Notes under the pieces: generated by a model | Seen by the model: the letters and a program-made list of their open reading frames with translations, nothing else | Told to the model about the DNA's origin: nothing | Database searches by the model: none | Position numbers and translations under genes: made by a program | In this document: positions 16,276-24,419 of the stretch, one piece after another | Layout: every line of letters starts with the position of its first letter | Numbering within the stretch: the first letter of the stretch is position 1 | Assembly: GCA_019635315.1 (NCBI GenBank) | Contig: JAHBZT010000006.1 | Location: forward strand, 62,001-126,000 | Length of the DNA stretch: 64,000 bases | Direction: 5' to 3' | Source of the DNA: Rubrivivax sp. | Lineage (GTDB): Bacteria > Pseudomonadota > Gammaproteobacteria > Burkholderiales > Burkholderiaceae_C

Positions 16276-18189
16276 ATGCCGCAAGCCACCTCCGCCGCCG
16301 CCCACCGCGCCCAGCAGGCCTGGATCCAAGGCCAGGCCTATGCCCGCCAGGGGCGCTGGCGCGACGCCGCGCGCCGCTTCGACCAGGCCACGAAGCTGCA
16401 GCCGCGCGACGTGCTGTATTTCCTGAACCTGTCCGACGCCCACCTGAAGGCTGGCCAGGCCGAGGACGCGCTTGCCGCCGCCGTCGCTGCACGCCGCGCC
16501 GAGCCGGGCAATGCGCTGGCGCTGGCGCTGCAGGCCAATGCGCTGCTGCGCCTGAACCGCCACGAGACGCTGGCCGAGGTGCTGCAGGCCGCGCCCGCCG
16601 CGCTGATGAGCCCCGAGCTGCGCACGATGCTGGCCGCGGCGCAGGTGCAGGCCGGCGAGCCGCGTGCCGCGATCGCTAGCTACCTGCAGGCCTTGGCCGC
16701 GCGGCCGGCCGACGCGAACCTGCACTTCAAGCTGGGCCAGGCCTTCAACGCGCTGGCCATGAAGCGCGAGGCCGCCGAGTGCCTGCGCACCGCGCTGCTG
16801 CTCGGCCTGGGTCCGCGCCAGGTCGCGGTGCACGACCTGCTGGCCTTCTACGAGCGCGAGGTCTGCGACTGGCGCGGCGGCGACACCCAGGTGCAGGCGC
16901 TGCGCTCGTCGATCGCGCAGCTGCCCGACGACGCCGCGGTCGAGACCAACCCCTTCGCCCATGTCACGCTGCTCGACGACCCGATGGAGCAGCTGCGCGC
17001 CGCGCGCGCGTGCGCGCGGCACGTGCAGGGCCTGGCCATGCCGCTGCAGCCGCGGCGCCCGGTGGCGCGCGAGCGGTTGCGCATCGGCTATGTCTCGGCC
17101 GACTTCCAGCGCCATGCCACGGCCTACCTGATGGCCGAGCTGTTCGAGCGCCACGACCGCGGCCGCTTCGAGAGCTTCCTGTACAGCCTGGGCCGTGACG
17201 ACGGCAGCGCGACGCGCCGACGCCTCGCCGCCGCCGGCGACCACTTCGTCGACGTGCAAGGCCTCGGCTCGCGCGCGCTGGCCGAGCGCATCCGCGCCGA
17301 CGGCATCGACATCCTGGTCGACCTGAAGGGCTACACGCTGGACGCACGGCCCGCCGTCTTCGCCTGCCGGCCGGCGCCGGTGCAGGTGGCCTACCTGGGC
17401 TTCCCGGGCACCAGCGGCGCCGACTTCATCGACTACATCGTCGGCGACCCGCAGGTCACGCCGCTGGCCCACGCCGCGCACTACAGCGAGAAGATCGCCC
17501 AGCTGCCCGGCTGCTACCAGTGCAACGACGGCACGCGGCCGCTGCCGGTGGCGCCATCGCGCGCCAGCCAGGGCCTGCCCGAAGGTGCGCTGGTGCTGTG
17601 CGGCTTCAACCAGCCGTACAAGATCTCGCCGGCCGTGTTCGATGTCTGGTGCCGGTTGCTGCGTCAGTTGCCGCAGGCCGTGCTGTGGCTGCTGGCGTGG
17701 ACGCCGCAGGCGCCCGAGACGCTGCGCGCGGAGGCCGCCCGGCGCGGCATCGATCCGCGCCGGCTGGTCTTCGCCGCCACCGTGGATCAGGCCGCGCACC
17801 TGGACCGCGTCGCCTGCGCCGACCTGTTCCTGGACACCTGGCCCTGCAACGGGCACACCACCGCCAGCGACATGCTGTGGGCCGGCGTGCCGCTGGTGAC
17901 CTTCAGCGGCCGCACCTTCGCCTCGCGCGTGGCCGGCAGCCTGCTGCATGCGGTGGGGGCGCCCGAGCTGGTCTGCGACGATGTCGCGGCCTACGAGGCG
18001 CTGGCGCTGGATCTGGCCCGCGATGCGTCGCGCCGCCTGGCCCTGCGGGCGAAGCTCGAGGCGGCGCGGCGCACGTCGCCGCTGTTCAGCGGCGCGACGA
18101 TCGCGCCGCAGCTCGAGGCCCTGTACGAGCGCATGTGGGCGCGCGCGCTGGCCGGCCTGCCGCCCGAGCACCTGCCGGCCGCCGCATGA
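16276..18189 (+). CDS. TPR protein with GT41 O-GlcNAc-transferase-like domain, probable flagellin glycosyltransferase
   Basis: About 637 residues, soluble. The N-terminal TPRs (about 8-180) include QGRWRDAARRFDQATKLQP and NLHFKLGQAFNALAMKREAA. The C-terminal half is a SPINDLY/OGT-type GT41 domain with IGYVSADFQRHATAYLMAEL, DILVDLKGYT, APVQVAYLGFPGTSGADF and LDTWPCNGHTTASDMLWAG. The architecture and position next to flagellins resemble Caulobacter FlmG, a TPR-GT41 enzyme that docks and glycosylates flagellin. A GTG ten codons upstream (16246) with a TACGCT box in front is an alternative start. The stop overlaps the next gene (ATGA). The donor sugar may be the product of the aminotransferase and acyltransferase that follow. 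A TpsA substrate is a second possibility. Confidence 0.88.
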   Translation: MPQATSAAAHRAQQAWIQGQAYARQGRWRDAARRFDQATKLQPRDVLYFLNLSDAHLKAGQAEDALAAAVAARRAEPGNALALALQANALLRLNRHETLAEVLQAAPAALMSPELRTMLAAAQVQAGEPRAAIASYLQALAARPADANLHFKLGQAFNALAMKREAAECLRTALLLGLGPRQVAVHDLLAFYEREVCDWRGGDTQVQALRSSIAQLPDDAAVETNPFAHVTLLDDPMEQLRAARACARHVQGLAMPLQPRRPVARERLRIGYVSADFQRHATAYLMAELFERHDRGRFESFLYSLGRDDGSATRRRLAAAGDHFVDVQGLGSRALAERIRADGIDILVDLKGYTLDARPAVFACRPAPVQVAYLGFPGTSGADFIDYIVGDPQVTPLAHAAHYSEKIAQLPGCYQCNDGTRPLPVAPSRASQGLPEGALVLCGFNQPYKISPAVFDVWCRLLRQLPQAVLWLLAWTPQAPETLRAEAARRGIDPRRLVFAATVDQAAHLDRVACADLFLDTWPCNGHTTASDMLWAGVPLVTFSGRTFASRVAGSLLHAVGAPELVCDDVAAYEALALDLARDASRRLALRAKLEAARRTSPLFSGATIAPQLEALYERMWARALAGLPPEHLPAAA

Positions 18190-19253
18190 ACGACACCCGC
18201 TGGCGCGTCGCGCTGGTCGTCATCGCGCGCGACGAGGCTCCGCGCATCGGTCGGCTGCTGGCCAGCGTCGCGCCCTGGGTCGACGAGATGGTCGTGCTGG
18301 ACACCGGCTCGCAGGACGAGACGGTGGCCGTCGCCGCGGCGCAGGGCGCGCGCGTCGGCCACTTCGCGTGGTGCGACGACTTCGCCGCCGCGCGCAACGC
18401 GGCGCTGGACCTCGCCGGCGCCGACTGGCACCTGGTGCTGGACGCCGACGAGTGGCTGGTCGCCGGCGGGCCGCTGCTGCAACAGCTGCGCCGCACGGCG
18501 CCCGCGTTCGCGGGCAGCATAGCCCTCGTCGACCACTTCGACGATGGGCGGCCGCGCAGTGCCCACCTGCGGCTGACGCGCGTGCTGCCCGGTCCCGTGC
18601 GCTATGCCGGCCGCGTGCACGAGCAGCCCCAGCACCGCCTGCCGGTGCGGCCGCTGGCACTGCAGGTCGGCCACGACGGCTACCTGCCGGAACGCCTGCA
18701 GGCCAAGCGCGGCCGCAACCGCCGCCTGCTCGCGCAGGCGCTGGAGGCGGCGCCGGACGACGCCTACCTGTGGTTCCAGAGCGGCAAGGACGCGGCGGTC
18801 TACGACGATCACGCCGAGGCCGAGGCCGCCTTCGCGCGGTGCGCCGCGCTGCTGCCGGCCGGCGGGCCGCGCCCAGCCTGGTGGACCGACCTCGTGGCGC
18901 GGCGGCTGTTCGCGCTCAAGCGGCTGCGCCGCCATGCGCAGGGGTTGGACGTCGCGGCCGGCGAGCTGCAGCGCTGCGGCGCGTCGCCGGACTTCTTCTT
19001 CGCGCTCGGCGACCTGCTGCTGGACTGGGCGGCGGAGGAGCCCGCGCGCGCCGGCGAACTGCTGCCGATGATCGAGCAGGCCTGGACCCGCTGCCTGGCG
19101 ATCGGCGAGCAGCCGGCGCTGGCCGGCGCGGTGGCCGGGCGCGGCAGCTGGCTGGCGGCGCACAACCTGGCGCTGGTCTACGAAGGCACAGGCCGCGGGG
19201 CCGCGGCCGCCGCGCTGCGCAGCAGGCACCGGGCGCCGATCGGCGCGAACTGA
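18186..19253 (+). CDS. Family 2 glycosyltransferase (SunS/LPS core type)
   Basis: A 355-residue protein with a GT2 (GT-A) domain at about 8-220: LVVIARDEAPRIGRLLAS, EMVVLDTGSQDET, WCDDFAAARNAAL and the DxD-type LVLDADEWLV. The remainder is helical with TPR-like pieces (YLWFQSGKDAAVYDDHAEAEAAF). It starts within the stop codon of the GT41 gene (ATGA overlap), so the two are translationally coupled and probably work on the same acceptor. It may extend or add the sugar on flagellin. Acceptor and donor are not predictable from sequence. Confidence 0.85.
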   Translation: MNDTRWRVALVVIARDEAPRIGRLLASVAPWVDEMVVLDTGSQDETVAVAAAQGARVGHFAWCDDFAAARNAALDLAGADWHLVLDADEWLVAGGPLLQQLRRTAPAFAGSIALVDHFDDGRPRSAHLRLTRVLPGPVRYAGRVHEQPQHRLPVRPLALQVGHDGYLPERLQAKRGRNRRLLAQALEAAPDDAYLWFQSGKDAAVYDDHAEAEAAFARCAALLPAGGPRPAWWTDLVARRLFALKRLRRHAQGLDVAAGELQRCGASPDFFFALGDLLLDWAAEEPARAGELLPMIEQAWTRCLAIGEQPALAGAVAGRGSWLAAHNLALVYEGTGRGAAAAALRSRHRAPIGAN

Positions 19254-19381
19254 GCGGCTGCCGCCGCCCATTTCCACCGAGCGGCAGGGAAGGGCGCCGC
19301 GGATCATCGTCGCCACGGGCCTTCCGGCCCGACCTACCCCGCGCGGGTCGTGACTGCCCGCGTCGACCGATCGGACTGCCC

Positions 19382-20569
19382 ATGACCAAGCCCCGCGCGC
19401 TGACCGTCACCCGGCCGGACCTGCCGCCGCTGGAGGACTTCCTGCCCTACCTGCAGGAGATCTGGGACAGCCGCGTGCTCTCCAACGGCGGGCCCTTCCA
19501 CCAGCGGCTGGAGCGCGCGCTGTGCGCGCACCTGGGCGTGCCGCAGGTCAGCCTGTTCGCCAACGCGACACTGGCGCTGGTGACGGCGCTGCAGGCCTTG
19601 CGCGTCGGCGGCGAGGTCATCACGACGCCGTACTCCTTCGTCGCCACCGCCCACTCGCTGATGTGGAACGGCATCCGGCCGGTCTTCGTGGACATCGACC
19701 CGCAGACGCTGAACCTGGACCCGGCGCAGGTCGAGGCGGCGATCACGCCGCAGACGACGGCGATCATGCCCATCCACTGCTACGGCACGCCCTGCGACGT
19801 GGACGGCATCCGCCGCATCGCCGACAACTACGACCTGAAGGTCATCTACGACGCGGCGCATGCCTTCGGCGTGCAGCGCCTGGAGCAGGGCGTGCCGCGC
19901 AGCGTGCTGAACCACGGCGACCTGTCGGTGCTGAGCTTCCACGCCACCAAGGTCTTCAATACCTTCGAGGGCGGCGCGATCATCAGCCCCGACGCGCGCA
20001 CCAAGCAGCGCATCGACCACCTGAAGAATTTCGGCTTCGTCGACGAGACCACCGTGGTGGCCACCGGGATCAACGGCAAGATGAGCGAGTTCAACGCCGC
20101 GCTGGGGCTGCTGCAGCTGGGCCGTGTCGATGCGGCGATCCGCCGCCGCGGCGAGATCGACGCGCTGTACCGCACGCTGCTGGCCGACCTGCCCGGGCTG
20201 CGCCTGCTGCCGCGGCCGGCGGACGCCACGCCCAACCACTCGTATTTCGCGGTGCTGGTCGACGAGGGCTTCGGCACGTCGCGCGACGAGGTCTACCGCG
20301 CGCTGCGGGCGCAGGACATCCTGGCGCGGCGCTATTTCTACCCGCTGATCTCGGACTTCCCGATGTACCGCGGCCTGCCCTCGGCGGCGCCGGACCGCCT
20401 GCCGGTGGCCCGCCGCGTGGCATCGCAGGTGCTGTGCCTGCCCATCTTTCCGGCCATGGACGACGACGACGTGCGCCGCGTCGCGCAGGCCGTGCGTGCC
20501 CAGGCGGCCGGCGCGCGGCCGCGTGTGGCCGTCCCGGCCGGCGCCACGGCGCTGTCGCTGGCGGCGTGA
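19382..20569 (+). CDS. DegT/DnrJ/EryC1/StrS sugar-nucleotide aminotransferase
   Basis: A 395-residue PLP enzyme that transfers an amino group to a keto-dideoxy sugar nucleotide. The PLP-lysine is Lys190 in SFHATKVFNTFEGG. Asp157 and His160 in IYDAAHAFGV are the usual cofactor contacts, and LSNGGPFHQRLERAL and TTPYSFVATAHSL are family hallmarks. WecE/RffA, VioA and FdtB type enzymes, which make 4-amino or 3-amino-6-deoxyhexoses, are the closest functional options. It lies 128 bases after the GT2 gene and 35 bases before a hexapeptide acyltransferase, the usual partner for N-acylation. The WecF-like gene nearby fits a TDP-4-amino-4,6-dideoxyhexose product. Confidence 0.9.
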   Translation: MTKPRALTVTRPDLPPLEDFLPYLQEIWDSRVLSNGGPFHQRLERALCAHLGVPQVSLFANATLALVTALQALRVGGEVITTPYSFVATAHSLMWNGIRPVFVDIDPQTLNLDPAQVEAAITPQTTAIMPIHCYGTPCDVDGIRRIADNYDLKVIYDAAHAFGVQRLEQGVPRSVLNHGDLSVLSFHATKVFNTFEGGAIISPDARTKQRIDHLKNFGFVDETTVVATGINGKMSEFNAALGLLQLGRVDAAIRRRGEIDALYRTLLADLPGLRLLPRPADATPNHSYFAVLVDEGFGTSRDEVYRALRAQDILARRYFYPLISDFPMYRGLPSAAPDRLPVARRVASQVLCLPIFPAMDDDDVRRVAQAVRAQAAGARPRVAVPAGATALSLAA

Positions 20570-20604
20570 GCCTGCCGCGCGTCGCGCGCAACGGGAGCGC
20601 CACG

Positions 20605-21234
20605 ATGACCGCCCAGCCCTTGAACCCCTTCGATCCCGGCTACTGCGACGAGCACGAGCTGGTGGCGCTGGGCTTCCGTGCCGTCGGCCGCGACGTGCGC
20701 GTGGCGCGCAATGCGACGCTGATCGGCCTGCACAACATCGCATTCGGCGATCACGTGCGCATCGACGGCGGCACGGTCATCGTCGCCGAAGGCGCGGGTT
20801 CGCTGACCCTGGGCTCCTACATCCACATCGGCGCGCACTGCTACATCGCGGCCGGTGCGGGCGTGGTGCTGGAGGACTTCAGCGGCCTGTCGCAGGGTGT
20901 TCGCATCTACAGCCGTAGCGACGACTACTCCGGTGAGCACCTGACCAACCCGACGGTGCCCGCCCGCTACCTGGGCGTCAGCGCCGGCACGGTGCACCTG
21001 CAGCGGCACGTCATCGTCGGCTCGGGCAGCGTGATCCTGCCCGGGCTGACGCTGGGCGAGGGCTGCTCGGTCGGCGCGCTGTCGCTGGTCAACAAGGACC
21101 TCGCGCCCTGGGGCATGTATTTCGGCGCGCCGGCGCGGCGGCTCAGGGAACGCTCGCGCCGGCTGCTCGAGCTCGAGACCGAGCTGCGCCGGTCGTCGCC
21201 GCGCGTCGCCACGCCGGGCCCGGCGCCGGGCTGA
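20605..21234 (+). CDS. Left-handed beta-helix (hexapeptide) acyltransferase
   Basis: A 209-residue acyltransferase with hexapeptide repeats (IGLHNIAFGDHVRIDGGTVI, LTLGSYIHIGAHCYIAAGAG, IVGSGSVILPGLTLGEGCSVG) ending in the typical NKDLAPWGMYFGAPARRL. The loop with LSQGVRIYSRSDDYSGEH contains likely acceptor-binding residues. It probably N- or O-acylates the amino sugar made by the preceding aminotransferase, giving an acylamino-dideoxyhexose. GGGAG eight bases before the ATG supports the start. The gene is convergent with the WecF-like gene (71-base gap). Confidence 0.87.
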   Translation: MTAQPLNPFDPGYCDEHELVALGFRAVGRDVRVARNATLIGLHNIAFGDHVRIDGGTVIVAEGAGSLTLGSYIHIGAHCYIAAGAGVVLEDFSGLSQGVRIYSRSDDYSGEHLTNPTVPARYLGVSAGTVHLQRHVIVGSGSVILPGLTLGEGCSVGALSLVNKDLAPWGMYFGAPARRLRERSRRLLELETELRRSSPRVATPGPAPG

Positions 21235-21304
21235 AGGCGGCGCGCCGCGTTGCGCGCCGTCGTCCGGTCCGTGGCGTGCCGCGCGACGGCGCGGACCCCG
21301 CGCT

Positions 21305-22471
21305 TCAGGCCGCCTTCGCCTGCCCAGGACCGGAATCGAGCAGCGTGGCGACCAGCGCCGCCGTATGCGCGCGCCGGTGTGCGCGGCAGGTGAAGGCGAC
21401 GATGGCCTCGCGCTGGCGGCGGCGCTGCGCCGGTGCCAGGGGTTCGACGGTCAGGTTGCCGATGTCGTCCACCGGCACGCCCTGGCGGTGCAGCCAGCGT
21501 GTCATCGGGTTGGCCGGGTTCAGGAACAGCCGGGCGCCGCGCAGCCCGGCGATGACCACGTTGCCCAGCGCCTGCTGGCGCAGGTGGTTCATCACGACGA
21601 TGCCGCAGGAGTCCAGCAGTTCGATGTAGCGCTCGCGCGGCAGGAACTCCAGCAGCGGCACGAAGGCGTCGCCGAACAGGCGGCGGCCGGCCTTCACGAT
21701 CTCGCGCGCATAGGCCGGGTCGCCGTAGCTCAGCGGCACCACGACCTGGCGGCCGGCGAGGTCCACGCACCGGCGCACCTGCTCGAAGGCCTCGAGGTGG
21801 TTGTTGGTCGCGGTGGCGCTGTTGCCGACCAGCAGGTTCGGCCCCGGCGGCGTCGCGTTCGGTGGGCCGACCTCCAGGTCGTCCTCCAGCGTGAGGTAGT
21901 TCCAGGGCAGGTGGCGCGCCGTGAACCAGGGCTGGTGGCGGCGCACCAGCGCCACTTCGTCGTCCAGCACGGGGCTGAAGATGTCCACGCGCCGCAGTGC
22001 AGCGCGCTGTGCCGCCGACGGCTTGGCGTAGGGGCGCGCAACCGACAGTTCGCTGGCCCGCATCATCCCGTCGACCGGGCGCGGCGACCGCGGCTGCAGC
22101 GAAGGCATCAGCGCCGCCGTGGCCGGCAGCAGCAGGCCCTGCGGGAAGGCATCCGCGAGCAGGCCGTAGTAGTCGTAGCCCCAGCCCAGCCAGACCACGG
22201 TGGGCCCGGGCGGCACCTCGGCCAGCAGCGCGTAGTGCTGCGGCATCAGGCCGTGCAGCACGACCGCGGCGACATCCGGCTGCCGCACGCGAGCGGACCA
22301 CTGCGCCGGCTGAAGCGGCTGCACCCGCGTGCTGCGCAGGTGCCGCCACGACGTGCCGCTGCCGAGGACCAGGTAGTCGTGCCGGCCCGGCGCGACGGCC
22401 TCGAACTCGCGGATCGCGGCGTCGATGAACTTGTCGTCGACGACGAGATGGACGATGCGGCGCGGGCTCAT
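21305..22471 (-). CDS. GT56 glycosyltransferase, WecF/Fuc4NAc-transferase-like
   Basis: A 388-residue protein. IVHLVVDDKFIDAAIREFE at the start and VVWLGWGYDYYGLL near 115 resemble the family of TDP-N-acetylfucosamine:lipid II Fuc4NAc transferases (WecF, GT56). NLLVGNSATATNNHLEAFE and GIVVMNHLRQQALGNVVIAG fit the GT-B nucleotide-sugar half. If it uses a TDP-4-acetamido-4,6-dideoxyhexose like WecF, the aminotransferase and acyltransferase next door would supply the donor. The ATG overlaps the upstream stop (ATGA), so it is coupled to the GT2 fusion gene. No enterobacterial common antigen cluster is visible, so the acceptor is likely different. Confidence 0.75.
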   Translation of the reverse strand: MSPRRIVHLVVDDKFIDAAIREFEAVAPGRHDYLVLGSGTSWRHLRSTRVQPLQPAQWSARVRQPDVAAVVLHGLMPQHYALLAEVPPGPTVVWLGWGYDYYGLLADAFPQGLLLPATAALMPSLQPRSPRPVDGMMRASELSVARPYAKPSAAQRAALRRVDIFSPVLDDEVALVRRHQPWFTARHLPWNYLTLEDDLEVGPPNATPPGPNLLVGNSATATNNHLEAFEQVRRCVDLAGRQVVVPLSYGDPAYAREIVKAGRRLFGDAFVPLLEFLPRERYIELLDSCGIVVMNHLRQQALGNVVIAGLRGARLFLNPANPMTRWLHRQGVPVDDIGNLTVEPLAPAQRRRQREAIVAFTCRAHRRAHTAALVATLLDSGPGQAKAA

Positions 22472-24009
22472 CGCAGCGCGTCCGCGGCGTCGTCGTGCGC
22501 CGAGTGCACGACCAGGCCGGCGCCGGCCAGCGCCTGCGCGCTGTAGACGAGTTCCGGCGCGGCGCGCTCCCACGAAGCCTGCGCGTCGCGCAGCGGCGCC
22601 GGGTCGTCCGGCGACCACAGGCAGACGCGGAAGCCGTCGCCGGACAGCCGCGGCGCCAGCATCGGCAGGGCCAGCAGTGCGGCGCGCGCACCGTCGGGCG
22701 AGCAGCCGCTGCCGACGATGGCCACGTCGTAGCCGGCGGCGTCGTCGGGCAAGGTCGCGAGGTCGGGAAAACGGGCCTGCACGCCGTCGAATTCGGCCTC
22801 GGCCAGCGGCGCATGCAGCACCTCGGCATCCAGGCCGGCACTGTGCAGCCGCGCGTACAGCGCCAGCGCGGCGTCGCGGTCGGCGCAGACGCTGGTGATG
22901 CGGCTGCCCAGGCCGTGCACCAGCGCGTGCAGCGGCGCGGTCAGCGGGCCGGCACCGATCTCCAGCACCTGCGGCGCGCGGGCGCTGGCCGATGCGCCGC
23001 GGCCCCGCTGCAGCCATTGCCACCAGCGCCACAGCAGCGCCGCGTCGGGCGCGGCGCCCTGGCCGTCGAGCGCCAGGTTGAGCAGCGCCGGGCAGCGTGC
23101 GGCCAGCGTCGCCGCGGCGGTCTGCGTCCAGGCGTCGGTCGCGGCCGGCGCCGGTGCCGGCGTTGACGCGACCGCGGCGGCGGGCGTCGCCGGCAGCGCT
23201 GCGGCACGCTGCAGCGCGAGCGCCAGCGCGTGGTCGGCGGCCCCATGGTCCGCGAGCAGCCAGCGCCGGCAGGGCAGCGCCGGCTTGGCCAGCACGATCT
23301 CGGCGGCGCGCTGCTGCGCGCGCGAGTTGAAGCCGCGCGACTGCGGGTCCTGGTTGTGGTGCGAGGCCGGGTTGCTCGCCGTGTAGCGGTAGCTGCGCAG
23401 CGGCAGGTAGCGCCAGCGGCGGGTCTGGTCCAGCACCGGGTAGGCGATCGCCAGGTCGCAGGCGGCCTGCAGCCAGTCGCCGCGCTCGTCCTGGAAATAG
23501 TCCTCGGTCACCGCCCTCAGCAGGTCGGCACGGAAGCTGAAGAAGTGGCTGCTGCGCCAGCCCTGGCCGCGCGGTGCACGCAGCGGGTCCAGCGGGCCGT
23601 TGCCGCCGACGAGGCCGGTGTCGGTCTCGTAGGTCGTCCACACGACGTCGAAGCCGGCGGCATATTCGGACGCCAGCTCGGCGACCGCGGTGGCGCGGAT
23701 CAGCTGGTCGTCGGCGTCGAGCACGGCGACGAAGTCGCCTTCGTGCAGCGCGGCGCGCAGGTGCACGTGCGCGTTGCGCGCCTTGCCCCAGCGCTCGCCG
23801 TTGCGCACCAGCGTGTGGCGGCCGTCGAAGTGTTGCGCCAGCACCTGGCGCGCGATTTCGCCGGTGTCGTCGTCCGAGCCGTCGTCGACGAAGAGCACGT
23901 GCAGTGCACCGTGCGTCTGCCAGGCCAGGCTCTCCAGCGCCGCGGTCACGTAGGCGGCGCAGTTGCGGCCGGTCATGAAGATCAGCGCGCGCGGTCGGGT
24001 GTCGGTCAT
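22468..24009 (-). CDS. Family 2 glycosyltransferase fused to a methyltransferase-like domain
   Basis: A 513-residue protein. Residues about 5-230 are a GT2 domain: ALIFMTGRNCAAYVTAALES, VLFVDDGSDDDTGEIA and the DxD region FVAVLDADDQLI. After an Ala/Pro-rich linker near 300-320, residues about 365-510 look like a Rossmann methyltransferase fold: VLEIGAGPLTAPLHAL (glycine-rich motif I) and YDVAIVGSGCSPDGARAAL. The ATG at 24009 is chosen because the GT2 fold begins eight residues later. The 75 upstream codons are low-complexity and basic. Its stop overlaps the WecF-like start. It could glycosylate and methylate the same surface glycan. Confidence 0.75.
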   Translation of the reverse strand: MTDTRPRALIFMTGRNCAAYVTAALESLAWQTHGALHVLFVDDGSDDDTGEIARQVLAQHFDGRHTLVRNGERWGKARNAHVHLRAALHEGDFVAVLDADDQLIRATAVAELASEYAAGFDVVWTTYETDTGLVGGNGPLDPLRAPRGQGWRSSHFFSFRADLLRAVTEDYFQDERGDWLQAACDLAIAYPVLDQTRRWRYLPLRSYRYTASNPASHHNQDPQSRGFNSRAQQRAAEIVLAKPALPCRRWLLADHGAADHALALALQRAAALPATPAAAVASTPAPAPAATDAWTQTAAATLAARCPALLNLALDGQGAAPDAALLWRWWQWLQRGRGASASARAPQVLEIGAGPLTAPLHALVHGLGSRITSVCADRDAALALYARLHSAGLDAEVLHAPLAEAEFDGVQARFPDLATLPDDAAGYDVAIVGSGCSPDGARAALLALPMLAPRLSGDGFRVCLWSPDDPAPLRDAQASWERAAPELVYSAQALAGAGLVVHSAHDDAADALR

Positions 24010-24419
24010 CAGGGCTGCTCGGCTGCGCCGCCGCGGGAGCCTGCGGCGGCGACGGTGGGTGGGCCGCGTGGCCGGGGTCGGCACGTCGGCGGGCTTGGCG
24101 TCGACTGTAGGCATCGGGGGGGGCCGGCAAGCGCCGAAAAGCGGCCGGCGAGCCGGCGAGTTCCGGCGCTGCGCGGCTGAGCGGCGGATCGCGGCGCCCG
24201 GATCGCTTCGCTGCAACGCGGCAGCCGGATGCACGTCGCGTGCAGCAGCGCCTCAGCCGTTTGGACGATGCCGCGCCGGCGCCGTGGTCCCTAGACTGGT
24301 TCACGGATCGCCGCTGGGGCGGCCGAGTCGACGTGCGGCCGTGGTCGGCGCGACGTGGGAAGGGACAACGAGGGCGGTGGTGTCGCCGGCAGCGGCCGGC
24401 TCGCCGCGCGGGAGGGTGC
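24010..24419. other. 410-base divergent intergenic region before the TPS operon
   Basis: No gene was found here. Candidate -10 boxes are TAGACT at 24292-24297 (plus strand, toward tpsB) and TACAGT at 24109-24104 (minus strand, toward the GT2 fusion). Neither has a convincing -35 box. The stretch around 24118-24165 is rich in GCCGGC repeats with no clear function. A GGGAGG ribosome binding site sits at the right end, before tpsB. Confidence 0.4.
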
